Part shown: positions 1-6,183 of the stretch, in pieces
How positions within the stretch are numbered: the stretch's first letter is position 1
How the letters are laid out: every line of letters starts with the position of its first letter
Source of the DNA: G021776435 sp046756245
GTDB taxonomy: Bacteria > Pseudomonadota > Alphaproteobacteria > Caulobacterales > Parvularculaceae
Assembly (NCBI GenBank): GCA_046756245.1
Contig: JBHHVZ010000121.1
Span: forward strand, 1 to 7,445
Direction of reading: 5' to 3'
DNA: 7,445 nucleotides
Translations under genes and position numbers: made by a program
The notes under the pieces: model-generated
What the model saw: only the letters and a program-made list of their open reading frames with translations
Database searches by the model: none
What the model was told of the DNA's origin: nothing

Positions 1-138
1 GCTTGTCCGCCGCGACGCTGCCCGTCCGGCGCTTGCGACGCGCCCATTCGCCCGCGCCGGCATCGCTCTGCTCGCCCCGTTCGGGCCGGCGAAACCGTCC
101 GTGCGCAGACCGAAAGGAATGGGCCGTGAACGCAAAAT

Positions 139-167
139 TGTCTAGCGCCCCCGACAAAGTGTCTAGC
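139..167. repeat. Two direct TGTCTAGC repeats, 21 bp period
   Basis: The octamer TGTCTAGC occurs at 139-146 and again at 160-167, so the copies lie 21 bp apart, two helical turns, on the same face of the DNA. The second copy also forms a small inverted repeat, GACA-AAG-TGTC (153-163). Phased repeats like this occur as transposase sites at insertion-sequence ends and as operator pairs. CTAG is a known target-duplication core for some IS481-family elements, so a decayed insertion-sequence end is one reading. No transposase is visible in the window, so the function is open. Confidence 0.45.
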
Positions 168-175
168 AGGGCTGC

Positions 176-202
176 AAACCGTTGAAATCGTTCGCGGTTT
201 TT
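176..202 (+). terminator. Hairpin with T run, possible terminator between the left region and the tRNA
   Basis: AAACCG (176-181) pairs with CGGTTT (195-200). Inside it GAA can pair with TTC around an ATCG loop, and the right arm runs into five T residues (198-202). The T run is on the plus strand, so the polarity suits a transcript entering from the left edge. It would also separate such a transcript from the tRNA transcribed towards it. The outer stem is only 6 bp, so this is a modest call. Confidence 0.35.
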
Positions 203-208
203 CGAAGG

Positions 209-283
209 TGGTGGGCCCGGAGGGACTCGAACCCCCAACCAAGCGGTTATGAGCCGCCGGCTCTACCATTGAGCTACAGGCCC
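209..283 (-). tRNA. tRNA with CAU anticodon, probably tRNA-Ile (AUA codon, lysidine type)
   Basis: Read on the minus strand, this folds into a full cloverleaf. The acceptor stem is GGGCCTG/CGGGCCC, the D stem GCTC/GAGC, the anticodon stem GGCGG/CCGCT with loop CTCATAA, and the T arm has the TTCGAGT loop. CCA is encoded at the 3' end. The anticodon is CAU. The first base pair is G1-C72 and there are no three G-C pairs beside the anticodon loop, so it is not the initiator. The consecutive pairs C4-G69 and C5-G68 are the known acceptor-stem signature recognised by TilS, which converts C34 to lysidine. This favours tRNA-Ile(CAU), which reads AUA, over elongator tRNA-Met. Automatic annotation often labels such genes tRNA-Met. 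Confidence 0.9.
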
Positions 284-310
284 TCGCGCGCGGGCGCGTC
301 GGGAGCGCTC

Positions 311-339
311 GCTATACCAGCATTCCGGCGCGCGTTGAA
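311..339 (-). promoter_or_regulatory. Probable promoter of the tRNA gene
   Basis: On the minus strand, TTCAAC (334-339) and TATAGC (311-316) are separated by exactly 17 bp. The start would fall about 20 bases before the mature tRNA. The bases after the -10 box are very GC-rich, a discriminator type usual for stable RNA genes under stringent control. The -35 box is weak (3 of 6 consensus bases) and the -10 box fair (4 of 6). Confidence 0.5.
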
Positions 340-408
340 GACTCCGCGCCGGCGGCGGCCAGCGAGACACGGCCTCGGCCTCCGTTCAGCGCATCACCGG
401 GGTCGGAT

Positions 409-424
409 AGGCGGCGGCCCGCCT
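409..424 (-). terminator. Compact GC hairpin directly after the peptidase stop codon
   Basis: AGGCGG and CCGCCT form a 6 bp perfect stem with a four-base loop (409-424), immediately beyond the minus-strand stop at 425-427. No T run follows, so it may protect the mRNA 3' end or help Rho-dependent ending rather than act as an intrinsic terminator. Chance pairing in GC-rich DNA is possible. Confidence 0.25.
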
Positions 425-2086
425 CTATTCGTCGCCGAACAATTCGCCGAAGAAGTCGCCTTCCAGCCATTGCGGCGCAGTGTCATTGTTCGCGACATTG
501 CGTGCAATCCGATAGTTGAGTTCGGCGAAGCGCGCCGCCTCGCCATAATCGATCGGCAGGGATATGTCGTCCGACGGGCTGTGATAGTGATTTTTCATGA
601 AATCATCGAAGACTTCCTTTCCGCCGCCGCCAAACCCGACAAACAAAAAGATCGACGGCACCCCCTGCTCGACGAAGCGGAAATGGTCGGATCGGGTAAA
701 CAGGCTCATCTCGGGCACGGGATCCGGCGTGACGACGACGCCCAAGACGTCGGCGGCGGATTGGACCGTCCGCCCGAGCGTCGAATGCTCGGCGCCGAAC
801 GCGATGACATCGGCGAAATCAAACAGAACAAGCGGCATATCGAGATTGATATCTGCGACCATGCTGTCTTTCGGGACGGTCGGATAATGCGCAAAATAGT
901 CGGAGCCAATGAGGCCCTTTTCTTCCGCGGTCACGGCGACGAAAACGAGCGTGCGCCGCGCGCCGCCCTCTTCGACGAACTTCCGCGCCACTTCGAGCAT
1001 GGCCGAGACGCCCATTGCATTGTCGAGCGCGCCATTGTTGACGCCGTCTCCGTTCGGCGTCTCGGGTTTTTCCAGTCCGATATGGTCGAGATGGGCGGAG
1101 AATATGACGGCTTCGTTGCGAAGTTCGGGGTCGTCGCCTTCGAGAATCGCGACGACGTTTTTGCTCCGTAAATCCTGGAGAATCGCCGAACCGCTCAGCG
1201 TCATGGTCACCGAAAGCTCGAAGCCCTCCGGCGCGCCTTCCTCCGCCGCAGCCGCCTTGCGTGCTTCGTCATAGCTTTTCGGCGCGCCTTCAAACAGCAA
1301 CGCGGCGCCGGCCGGGCTCATGAGAGCTGAAGCCTGCAATTGCGGCGCAGGAACTTCAGCCCTGCCGTCAGGGCGCACCCATGTCATCCCCGCTCTCTCG
1401 GGATGGGCGATCGTCCGCTTCCACGGACGCCGGCGCTCGCCAGCTTCCGTGTACAGAGAGAGAAAGCCTATGGCGCCGTGGGCGGCAGCGGTTTTCATTT
1501 TGGCGTCCGTAGATCCGTAATAGGCCCGCTTTTCGCTGGCGAATGCGCTCGGCGCGCCTTGCAGAACGGCGACGATCTTTCCGTCGACATCGAGGCCGGC
1601 GTAATCGTCATGGCCTTCCTCCGGCGCGGAAACGCCGAAGCCGACAAACACAACCGGTCCGGTTACATCAAAGCCGTCGCGGCTATAGGACCTGCCGATC
1701 AGATAATCTTCGAGATGCCTGAGCTCGCGAACATCGCCGTTCCCGTATTCAAGGGTGGCGCGCGCGGCCTCAAGATCGCGTTCCGCCGATCGCAGCGGCG
1801 TCGGCTGGAACCAGTCTCCGCGGGCGCCCGGCGCCAGGCCCATTGCTTTGAATCGGCCCGCCACATAATCCGCAGCGGCGTCATATCCAGCCGTACCCGC
1901 TTCGCGGCCGCCGCGTGCATCGTCGGCAAGATAGCGAACATCCGCCTCAATTCGTCGCGCCGCAGTTCGGGCGCTGGTCGAATTCTCGATCGCCGCCGCA
2001 AGCGGCCTGTCGTCGACCGCCGATTGCTGCGACGCGCAAGCGCCCAACCAACAGGCGATGAATAAAGAAAGCCCCCACGCGCGCAT
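425..2086 (-). CDS. M28-family metallopeptidase, lipoprotein, with PA-like domain
   Basis: This 553-residue protein is probably a zinc-dependent aminopeptidase working outside the cytoplasm. Residues 1-17 form a lipoprotein signal with lipobox LGAC and lipidated Cys17. Ala18 follows rather than Asp, which is compatible with outer-membrane sorting. A PA-like insert spans roughly 140-270 (DYAGLDVDGKIV at 161-172), as in many M28 enzymes. The peptidase domain carries all expected ligands: His332 (AHLDH), bridging Asp355 (GALDN), catalytic Glu388 and ligand Glu389 (TAEEKG), Asp416 (NLDMP) and His502 (YHSPSDD). So it should be active, although substrate preference cannot be read. The ATG at 2086 is preceded by AGGGAGGGG at good spacing. 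The gene is divergent from arsM and lies upstream of the tRNA. Family assignment is firm; the exact substrate is unknown. Confidence 0.95.
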   Translation of the reverse strand: MRAWGLSLFIACWLGACASQQSAVDDRPLAAAIENSTSARTAARRIEADVRYLADDARGGREAGTAGYDAAADYVAGRFKAMGLAPGARGDWFQPTPLRSAERDLEAARATLEYGNGDVRELRHLEDYLIGRSYSRDGFDVTGPVVFVGFGVSAPEEGHDDYAGLDVDGKIVAVLQGAPSAFASEKRAYYGSTDAKMKTAAAHGAIGFLSLYTEAGERRRPWKRTIAHPERAGMTWVRPDGRAEVPAPQLQASALMSPAGAALLFEGAPKSYDEARKAAAAEEGAPEGFELSVTMTLSGSAILQDLRSKNVVAILEGDDPELRNEAVIFSAHLDHIGLEKPETPNGDGVNNGALDNAMGVSAMLEVARKFVEEGGARRTLVFVAVTAEEKGLIGSDYFAHYPTVPKDSMVADINLDMPLVLFDFADVIAFGAEHSTLGRTVQSAADVLGVVVTPDPVPEMSLFTRSDHFRFVEQGVPSIFLFVGFGGGGKEVFDDFMKNHYHSPSDDISLPIDYGEAARFAELNYRIARNVANNDTAPQWLEGDFFGELFGDE

Positions 2087-2131
2087 GACCGTGCCCCTCC
2101 CTGTTTTCGCTCGACGGCGTATTTGCGCCGG

Positions 2132-2160
2132 ATTAGGGACGGTCCGCCCCTCAGGGTCAA
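2132..2160 (-). promoter_or_regulatory. Promoter of the M28 peptidase gene
   Basis: On the minus strand, TTGACC (2155-2160) and CCTAAT (2132-2137) are 17 bp apart. They match the sigma70 consensus at 5 of 6 and 4 of 6 positions. Transcription would begin near 2125, giving a leader of about 40 bases that contains the Shine-Dalgarno sequence. This is the best-formed promoter in the window. Confidence 0.6.
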
Positions 2161-2173
2161 CTCAAAAGGGTCA
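2153..2173. repeat. Direct repeat AGGGTCA overlapping the peptidase -35 box
   Basis: AGGGTCA is present at 2153-2159 and again at 2167-2173, with starts 14 bp apart. The first copy overlaps the -35 element of the minus-strand promoter, where a bound protein could block or help RNA polymerase. No regulator gene is in the window and a 7 bp repeat can arise by chance. Confidence 0.3.
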
Positions 2174-2209
2174 GATCCGCAGCGATCAAGCGCCCGGGCG
2201 AAAACCGGC

Positions 2210-2223
2210 TCAAGAATTCGTGA
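2210..2223. promoter_or_regulatory. Near-palindrome upstream of arsM, possible operator
   Basis: TCAAGAATTCGTGA is a 14-base inverted repeat with one mismatched pair, centred about 70 bp before the arsM start. Dimeric winged-helix repressors, including the ArsR family that commonly controls arsM genes, bind sites of this general size. It does not match an ArsR box that I can name, and no clear sigma70 promoter was found for arsM, so the assignment is only suggestive. Confidence 0.3.
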
Positions 2224-2286
2224 GATCGCGCGCATCAGATTCGCGTTAGAACCGTCAGCGAAACCAACGGGCGGAAATGAGGCGGC

Positions 2287-3342
2287 ATGAATATCCAGAA
2301 CCGGGTCAAGGAGTATTACGGTGAAGAGCTTTCGTCTTCGGGCGACCTGAAGACGAATGCATGCTGCACGACGGACGATGAGCCGGCTTTCCTGCGCGCG
2401 CTTCTCGACAATATTCATGATGACGTCATGCAGCGCTATTACGGCTGCGGCCTGATCGCGCCGCTTTGTCTGGAGGGCGCGCGCGTGCTCGACCTGGGCT
2501 GCGGCGCAGGGCGCGACGCCTACGTCCTCGCTCAACTTGTCGGCCCCGAAGGCTCGGTCGTGGGCGTCGACATGACGACGACGCAACTCGAAGCGGCGCG
2601 CAGGCTGGAAGCCTGGCACGTGGAGCGTTTCGGGTTTGCGCGATCAAACCTGTCGTTCGTCGAAGGTTATCTCGAACGGCTGGAAGAAACAGGTCTCGCG
2701 CCCGACAGCTTCGACGCCATTGTCTCCAACTGCGTCATCAATCTGTGCGTCGACAAGAGCGCGGTCCTGCGCGCCGTGCGTAATCTGCTCAAGCCGGGCG
2801 GCGAGTTCTATTTCGCCGATATCTACGCCGACCGGCGCATTCCCGAGCATTTAAGAACCGATCCGGTGCTTTACGGCGAGTGCCTCGGCGGCGCGCTTTA
2901 CTGGAACGATTTTCTCATCCTGGCGAAGGAGGCCGGTTTTCCCGACCCTCGGCTCGTAACAAGCCGCCCCGTCGAAGTTCGCAACGAAGCCCTTAAATCC
3001 AAACTCGGCGCAACGAAGTTTTATAGCGCCACGTATCGGCTGTTCCGGGCGGACGGGCTCGAACCAGCCTGCGAAGATTATGGCCAGGCGGTCGCCTACA
3101 AGGGCGGCGTAATGCACGCCGAGGACGTTTTCGTGCTTGACCGACACCACATAATTGAATCGGGACGCGTTTTTCCCGTTTGCGGCAATACGTGGCGCAT
3201 TCTCAAGCAGTCCCGCTTCGCGCCGTATTTTGAATTTATTGGAAATTTCGACGCGCATTATGGCATCTTTCCCAGATGCGGAACGACCATGCCTTTCGAG
3301 GAGAAAAGCGCGTCCGGAGCGGCCAGCGGCGCCTGCTGCTGA
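2287..3342 (+). CDS. arsM: Arsenite S-adenosylmethionine methyltransferase
   Basis: This 351-residue cytoplasmic enzyme should transfer methyl groups from S-adenosylmethionine to trivalent arsenic, giving methylated and eventually volatile arsenicals. The Rossmann-fold SAM site is clear: motif I VLDLGCGAGRD (67-77) and VVGVDMT (91-97). The arsenic-binding cysteines of the ArsM family are all identifiable: the Cys26-Cys27 pair (NACC), Cys54 (YYGCG), Cys149 (SNCVINLC) and Cys199 (GECLGGAL). A C-terminal domain follows with Cys299 and Cys331, and the protein ends in Cys350-Cys351, an extra thiol pair that could bind arsenite. The ATG at 2287 has GAGG four bases upstream, and the family-typical N-terminus VKEYYGEEL supports this start. 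No arsR, arsB/acr3 or arsC is adjacent, so it is an orphan ars gene here. Its 3' end abuts or overlaps the next gene. Confidence 0.95.
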   Translation: MNIQNRVKEYYGEELSSSGDLKTNACCTTDDEPAFLRALLDNIHDDVMQRYYGCGLIAPLCLEGARVLDLGCGAGRDAYVLAQLVGPEGSVVGVDMTTTQLEAARRLEAWHVERFGFARSNLSFVEGYLERLEETGLAPDSFDAIVSNCVINLCVDKSAVLRAVRNLLKPGGEFYFADIYADRRIPEHLRTDPVLYGECLGGALYWNDFLILAKEAGFPDPRLVTSRPVEVRNEALKSKLGATKFYSATYRLFRADGLEPACEDYGQAVAYKGGVMHAEDVFVLDRHHIIESGRVFPVCGNTWRILKQSRFAPYFEFIGNFDAHYGIFPRCGTTMPFEEKSASGAASGACC

Positions 3343-5282
3343 CTGTCGCAAATAAATGCGCGAGCGGGGGAGAATTAATCGCCGGAGTTGGCGCACGCGC
3401 TGCAACGCGCATTTTCCTCGGGCTCTTCGCCGCCGCAGGCGCGATCGCAGCCTTCGCCGTCAGCGCACATGCGCAGGCCGCACCGGCCGACGACGCTGAA
3501 GCGCAAACGCAAGCCGCTTCTGAACGCACTCACAAGCTTCAGCTCGGGCTCAACTTTCTCAATTCCCGCGATCTCGAAGACCCGCTCATCAATTTGACGA
3601 AACTGGCCGGACGGGGATGGGCGATCCGGTTCGTCGACGGCGAAGACTGGGACGAACTGCGCGCGACCGAGGAAGGCTATCTGGACGACGCTACAGGATT
3701 GCCCGTCGCGCTGCCGGAAAACGCGCGGCACGCAAGAGGCCCGTTTATCGCGCAGGGCCGGCGCTATTTTCCGGAATACTATGCAGGCGATTACATCTTC
3801 GAATGGGACGGCGACGCCTACGGTTTCATCAACGGTCAGCCGCGCGGGCTGCAACGGCGCGAAGGCGATAACCGGTTGCGCTTCCAGGTATCGTCGACTT
3901 CAAACAAATCGCTTTCGCCAAGATTTTCGCGGATCGGCGACGGCGGCGTCACCGGCGTTCGGGTTTATCGCGCCGAGCATGAAGCGCTTGTGAGGGCGGG
4001 CGAGATCTGGACGCCGGAATTTATCGACTATGTAAAACACTACGACATCCTGCGTACGATGGACATGCAGCATACGAACGCATCGCCGGTGCGGTCGTTC
4101 GACGATGTCGCGCGGCCTGAAGACGCGGTCTACGGAAGAGGGTTCAGAGTGCGGTGGTCGGCGCCGAAACGGTACGGTTTCCCCTATGAACTTCTGTTCG
4201 ATCTTGGCGTTAAGTCCGAGCGGTCGGTATGGCTGCACATTCCCCCGCAGATCGGTTCGCCGAAACATCAGGCCGATCCGTCTTTGCGCCTCGACGACAA
4301 TCCCAAAGTTGTCGATCCCAAAAAATTAAAGAAGCTCGCACGCGCCAACGTGGACGCAATTCTGGCGAGCCCGGAATGGGAGAAATTCGCCGCTTCTTTC
4401 GTCGATCGCCTTGTCGCATCGGGGTATCCGTCCGACCGGCCGCTCTATATCGAACTCGGCAATGAAATCTGGAATTTCGCGTTTCCGTTTACGCTGCACA
4501 CGAACTATGTATGGGGCGTTGGACAAGGCGTTAATCCGAAATGGGGCGTGCGTCAGGGATACGGCGTTTTGACGGCGCGCTGGATGCGGGCGCTCGAAGC
4601 AGAACTTTCAGAGCGCGGTCTTGCTTACAATATTGTCTATGTCATCGCGAGCCGAACTGGCGGGCCGGGCGTCACGACGCAAGCTTATGCGGGCCTGAAG
4701 GCGCATCTTCGAGCGAATGGTCTGACCCCGTCGGATTACATTCAAAAAACCGGCGTGGCGATCGCGTCCTATCATTTCGCCGGCCGTCTTTACGACAGGA
4801 AATTTTTTGGCGAACTCAAAGGCGCCGATCTCGTTGCGCGCTGGGAAGAAGAAATCCGAAAGGATCCCGAAGGGCTGAAAAAAAGGCTCCACGATTATTT
4901 TGTCGACGGGCCGCAAAACGTTTCCGGCACGCGCCGGTGGATATTATGGCGCTGGCGTCTGCAGGATGAAGCCGTCCGCAAGATAGGCGCGCGCCTGATC
5001 GGCGCCTATGAGGGCGGCAGCAATAACCGCCCGCCCAAGGCGCTATTAAACTCTCCCGTTTTCGCCGCGTGGTGGAAGGAATATCACTGGGGCCCGTATG
5101 GCGCGGACGTCGTCCGCCAGGTGAATGCGGCGCTTATCGAGGAATTCCCGGACGTCATCCTCGCGAATTACGGCGGTCTTGGCGCTATCGGACAAATGCC
5201 CTGGCCGGACGGGCATTACGCCGAAGACACGGCGATGCTGAGGATGTGGGATGAGTTCGCGATTCCCGAGGATCAGCGCTGA
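3276..5282 (+). CDS. Exported glycoside-hydrolase-like protein, clan GH-A style, start uncertain
   Basis: The longest reading gives 668 residues. A signal peptide is evident: Arg residues at 41-45, a hydrophobic stretch at 46-62, and a likely cut after AHA (Ala66). The mature protein of about 600 residues resembles uncharacterised secreted TIM-barrel proteins whose hallmark is a strand ending in Asn-Glu-x-Trp-Asn. Here it reads ELGNEIWN (393-400), with Glu397 as candidate acid/base. AYEGG (577-581) supplies Glu579 as candidate nucleophile. This spacing and the Asn before the first Glu are the pattern of clan GH-A retaining glycosidases, so a polysaccharide or glycoside substrate is inferred; no substrate is known. 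Start problem: the only ATG, GTG or TTG before the signal peptide is the ATG at 3276, which overlaps arsM by 67 bases and lacks a good Shine-Dalgarno sequence. CTG codons at 3333-3341 or ATC at 3378, the latter just after GGGGGAG, are alternatives. Confidence 0.85.
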   Translation: MRNDHAFRGEKRVRSGQRRLLLTVANKCASGGELIAGVGARAATRIFLGLFAAAGAIAAFAVSAHAQAAPADDAEAQTQAASERTHKLQLGLNFLNSRDLEDPLINLTKLAGRGWAIRFVDGEDWDELRATEEGYLDDATGLPVALPENARHARGPFIAQGRRYFPEYYAGDYIFEWDGDAYGFINGQPRGLQRREGDNRLRFQVSSTSNKSLSPRFSRIGDGGVTGVRVYRAEHEALVRAGEIWTPEFIDYVKHYDILRTMDMQHTNASPVRSFDDVARPEDAVYGRGFRVRWSAPKRYGFPYELLFDLGVKSERSVWLHIPPQIGSPKHQADPSLRLDDNPKVVDPKKLKKLARANVDAILASPEWEKFAASFVDRLVASGYPSDRPLYIELGNEIWNFAFPFTLHTNYVWGVGQGVNPKWGVRQGYGVLTARWMRALEAELSERGLAYNIVYVIASRTGGPGVTTQAYAGLKAHLRANGLTPSDYIQKTGVAIASYHFAGRLYDRKFFGELKGADLVARWEEEIRKDPEGLKKRLHDYFVDGPQNVSGTRRWILWRWRLQDEAVRKIGARLIGAYEGGSNNRPPKALLNSPVFAAWWKEYHWGPYGADVVRQVNAALIEEFPDVILANYGGLGAIGQMPWPDGHYAEDTAMLRMWDEFAIPEDQR

Positions 5283-5308
5283 TTTGCGATAGCCTTCGCG
5301 AATCGATT

Positions 5309-5336
5309 TGGGGCTTGGCGCCGGGCGGTGTATGCT
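5309..5336 (+). promoter_or_regulatory. Possible promoter for the small exported protein
   Basis: TTGGGG (5309-5314) and TATGCT (5331-5336) are separated by 16 bp, with the start codon 20 bp beyond the -10 box. Both boxes are partial matches. It would let the downstream genes be expressed independently of arsM and the glycosidase-like gene. With only 74 bp between the genes, read-through from upstream is also possible. Confidence 0.35.
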
Positions 5337-5356
5337 TGTCCGCAAGGGGAGCAGCA

Positions 5357-6136
5357 ATGGACAAAGACGGCGCCTGTTCATTGTGTCGTTTGCAAACGGC
5401 TGCGACGGCGGGGCTGTTGTTATCCGCCAGTATTGGCGCGGCCTTTGCCCATGACCCCATGCATGCGGACACGTTCGAGATTCCACCGGAATGGATTCAT
5501 GAAAACGGCGTCGGACCGGACCCGGACGGCGACGGTAATCCTGCGACCGACGCATTCGCATTTCTTCATATCGGCGACCCGGATCTCGCGGCGAAAGATC
5601 CGATTTATAAGGTGATTACGTTCGAGCCGCCGCCCGGCGGTCACGGCGAAATCATCCTGAAAGCCTATGGAAAAGAATATGGCGTCGAATTCGGCGCGGG
5701 TCTTACGCAGCAGATTTGCAAGGGACAGCGTTACTTTCGATATGACTCGGCGTGCACTTATATCGCGCCGCCGAGCGGCGATCACGCGGCCCTTTACAGG
5801 GATGATTTCTATCGCCCGCTCACGATTACATTCCGCAAACCGGTATGCGCCGTCGCTACCGCGCTCTATCCGACCGGCGGCAAGGACGGCGAGGTCTTCG
5901 AAACCGTTATTCAGGCCTATGATGAAAACGGGGCGGCGCTTGAAAAATATACATCGCGTTTCGAATGGGCGGCCGACACAATGCGGTGGCGCATGATGAA
6001 CGCCGTCAGGTTCGACGGCGCGAATGTTAAGCGGATCGAATTTGACCTTATAAGCGTCAAAGACAAAAACCGCATCGTTCGTTTTCTCATTGACGACTTT
6101 TCCTTCGCCGACGAAAATTGCATCGCAGGCTCATGA
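5357..6136 (+). CDS. Exported beta-rich protein of unknown function with calcium-loop-like motif
   Basis: I do not recognise a named family. The start chosen is the ATG at 5357, with AAGGGGAG a few bases upstream; an earlier in-frame start at 5315 would only add an unlikely leader. This gives 259 residues. Residues 12-31 form a signal peptide ending AFA before HDP. The mature part starts with a His/Asp-rich stretch. Asp55, Asp57, Asp59, Gly60 and Asp65 (DPDGDGNPATD) look like a calcium-binding loop of the EF-hand or thrombospondin-3 kind. The second half (153-250) alternates beta-strand-like segments and ends in FLIDDFSF. This style is seen in beta-sandwich domains of secreted proteins whose last strand reads DDFSF or DNFSF. 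Four cysteines remain in the mature protein (121, 133, 164, 255), enough for two disulfides. It lies between the glycosidase-like gene and an O-methyltransferase, 47 bp before the latter. A role in binding carbohydrate or the cell surface is inference. Confidence 0.8.
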   Translation: MDKDGACSLCRLQTAATAGLLLSASIGAAFAHDPMHADTFEIPPEWIHENGVGPDPDGDGNPATDAFAFLHIGDPDLAAKDPIYKVITFEPPPGGHGEIILKAYGKEYGVEFGAGLTQQICKGQRYFRYDSACTYIAPPSGDHAALYRDDFYRPLTITFRKPVCAVATALYPTGGKDGEVFETVIQAYDENGAALEKYTSRFEWAADTMRWRMMNAVRFDGANVKRIEFDLISVKDKNRIVRFLIDDFSFADENCIAGS

Positions 6137-6183
6137 TGCGGGCGGCAGGCGATTGTGCGCCGGCGTCAAGAAGGAGACGGTGA

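Larger units (their letters stand above)
1..208. other. Left-edge region without a supportable gene
   Basis: No gene can be assigned here. On the plus strand all three frames are open from the left edge and close at different stops (127-129, 143-145 and 183-185), and none of the short translations resembles a protein I recognise. They are rich in Arg, Ala and Pro, as expected from reading GC-rich DNA in arbitrary frames. One of them could still be the 3' end of a gene that begins outside the window. The region carries a pair of TGTCTAGC repeats (139-146 and 160-167) and a hairpin (176-202), listed separately. Confidence 0.5.

Noticed and set aside
3..185. Sixty-codon frame starting with TTG at the left edge
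   Set aside because: No Shine-Dalgarno sequence can be seen, composition is random-like, and all three frames are open there, so nothing singles this one out.
182..1171. Long plus-strand open frame of 329 codons
   Set aside because: It runs through the tRNA and antisense to the M28 peptidase. The peptidase has complete catalytic motifs, and the plus-strand translation shows no domain.
2191..2200. Perfect 10 bp palindrome CGCCCGGGCG
   Set aside because: It is all G and C in GC-rich DNA, so it is expected by chance; no flanking structure supports a function.
1699..2619. Long minus-strand open frame of 306 codons
   Set aside because: It overlaps the peptidase 5' end, the divergent promoter region and arsM in a wrong frame. 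It is an open frame produced by high GC content.
6133..6183. Seventeen-codon frame overlapping the stop of the exported protein gene and ending just before the O-methyltransferase ATG
   Set aside because: The ATGATG overlap looks like coupling, but the peptide is Arg-rich noise and the methyltransferase has its own good ribosome site.
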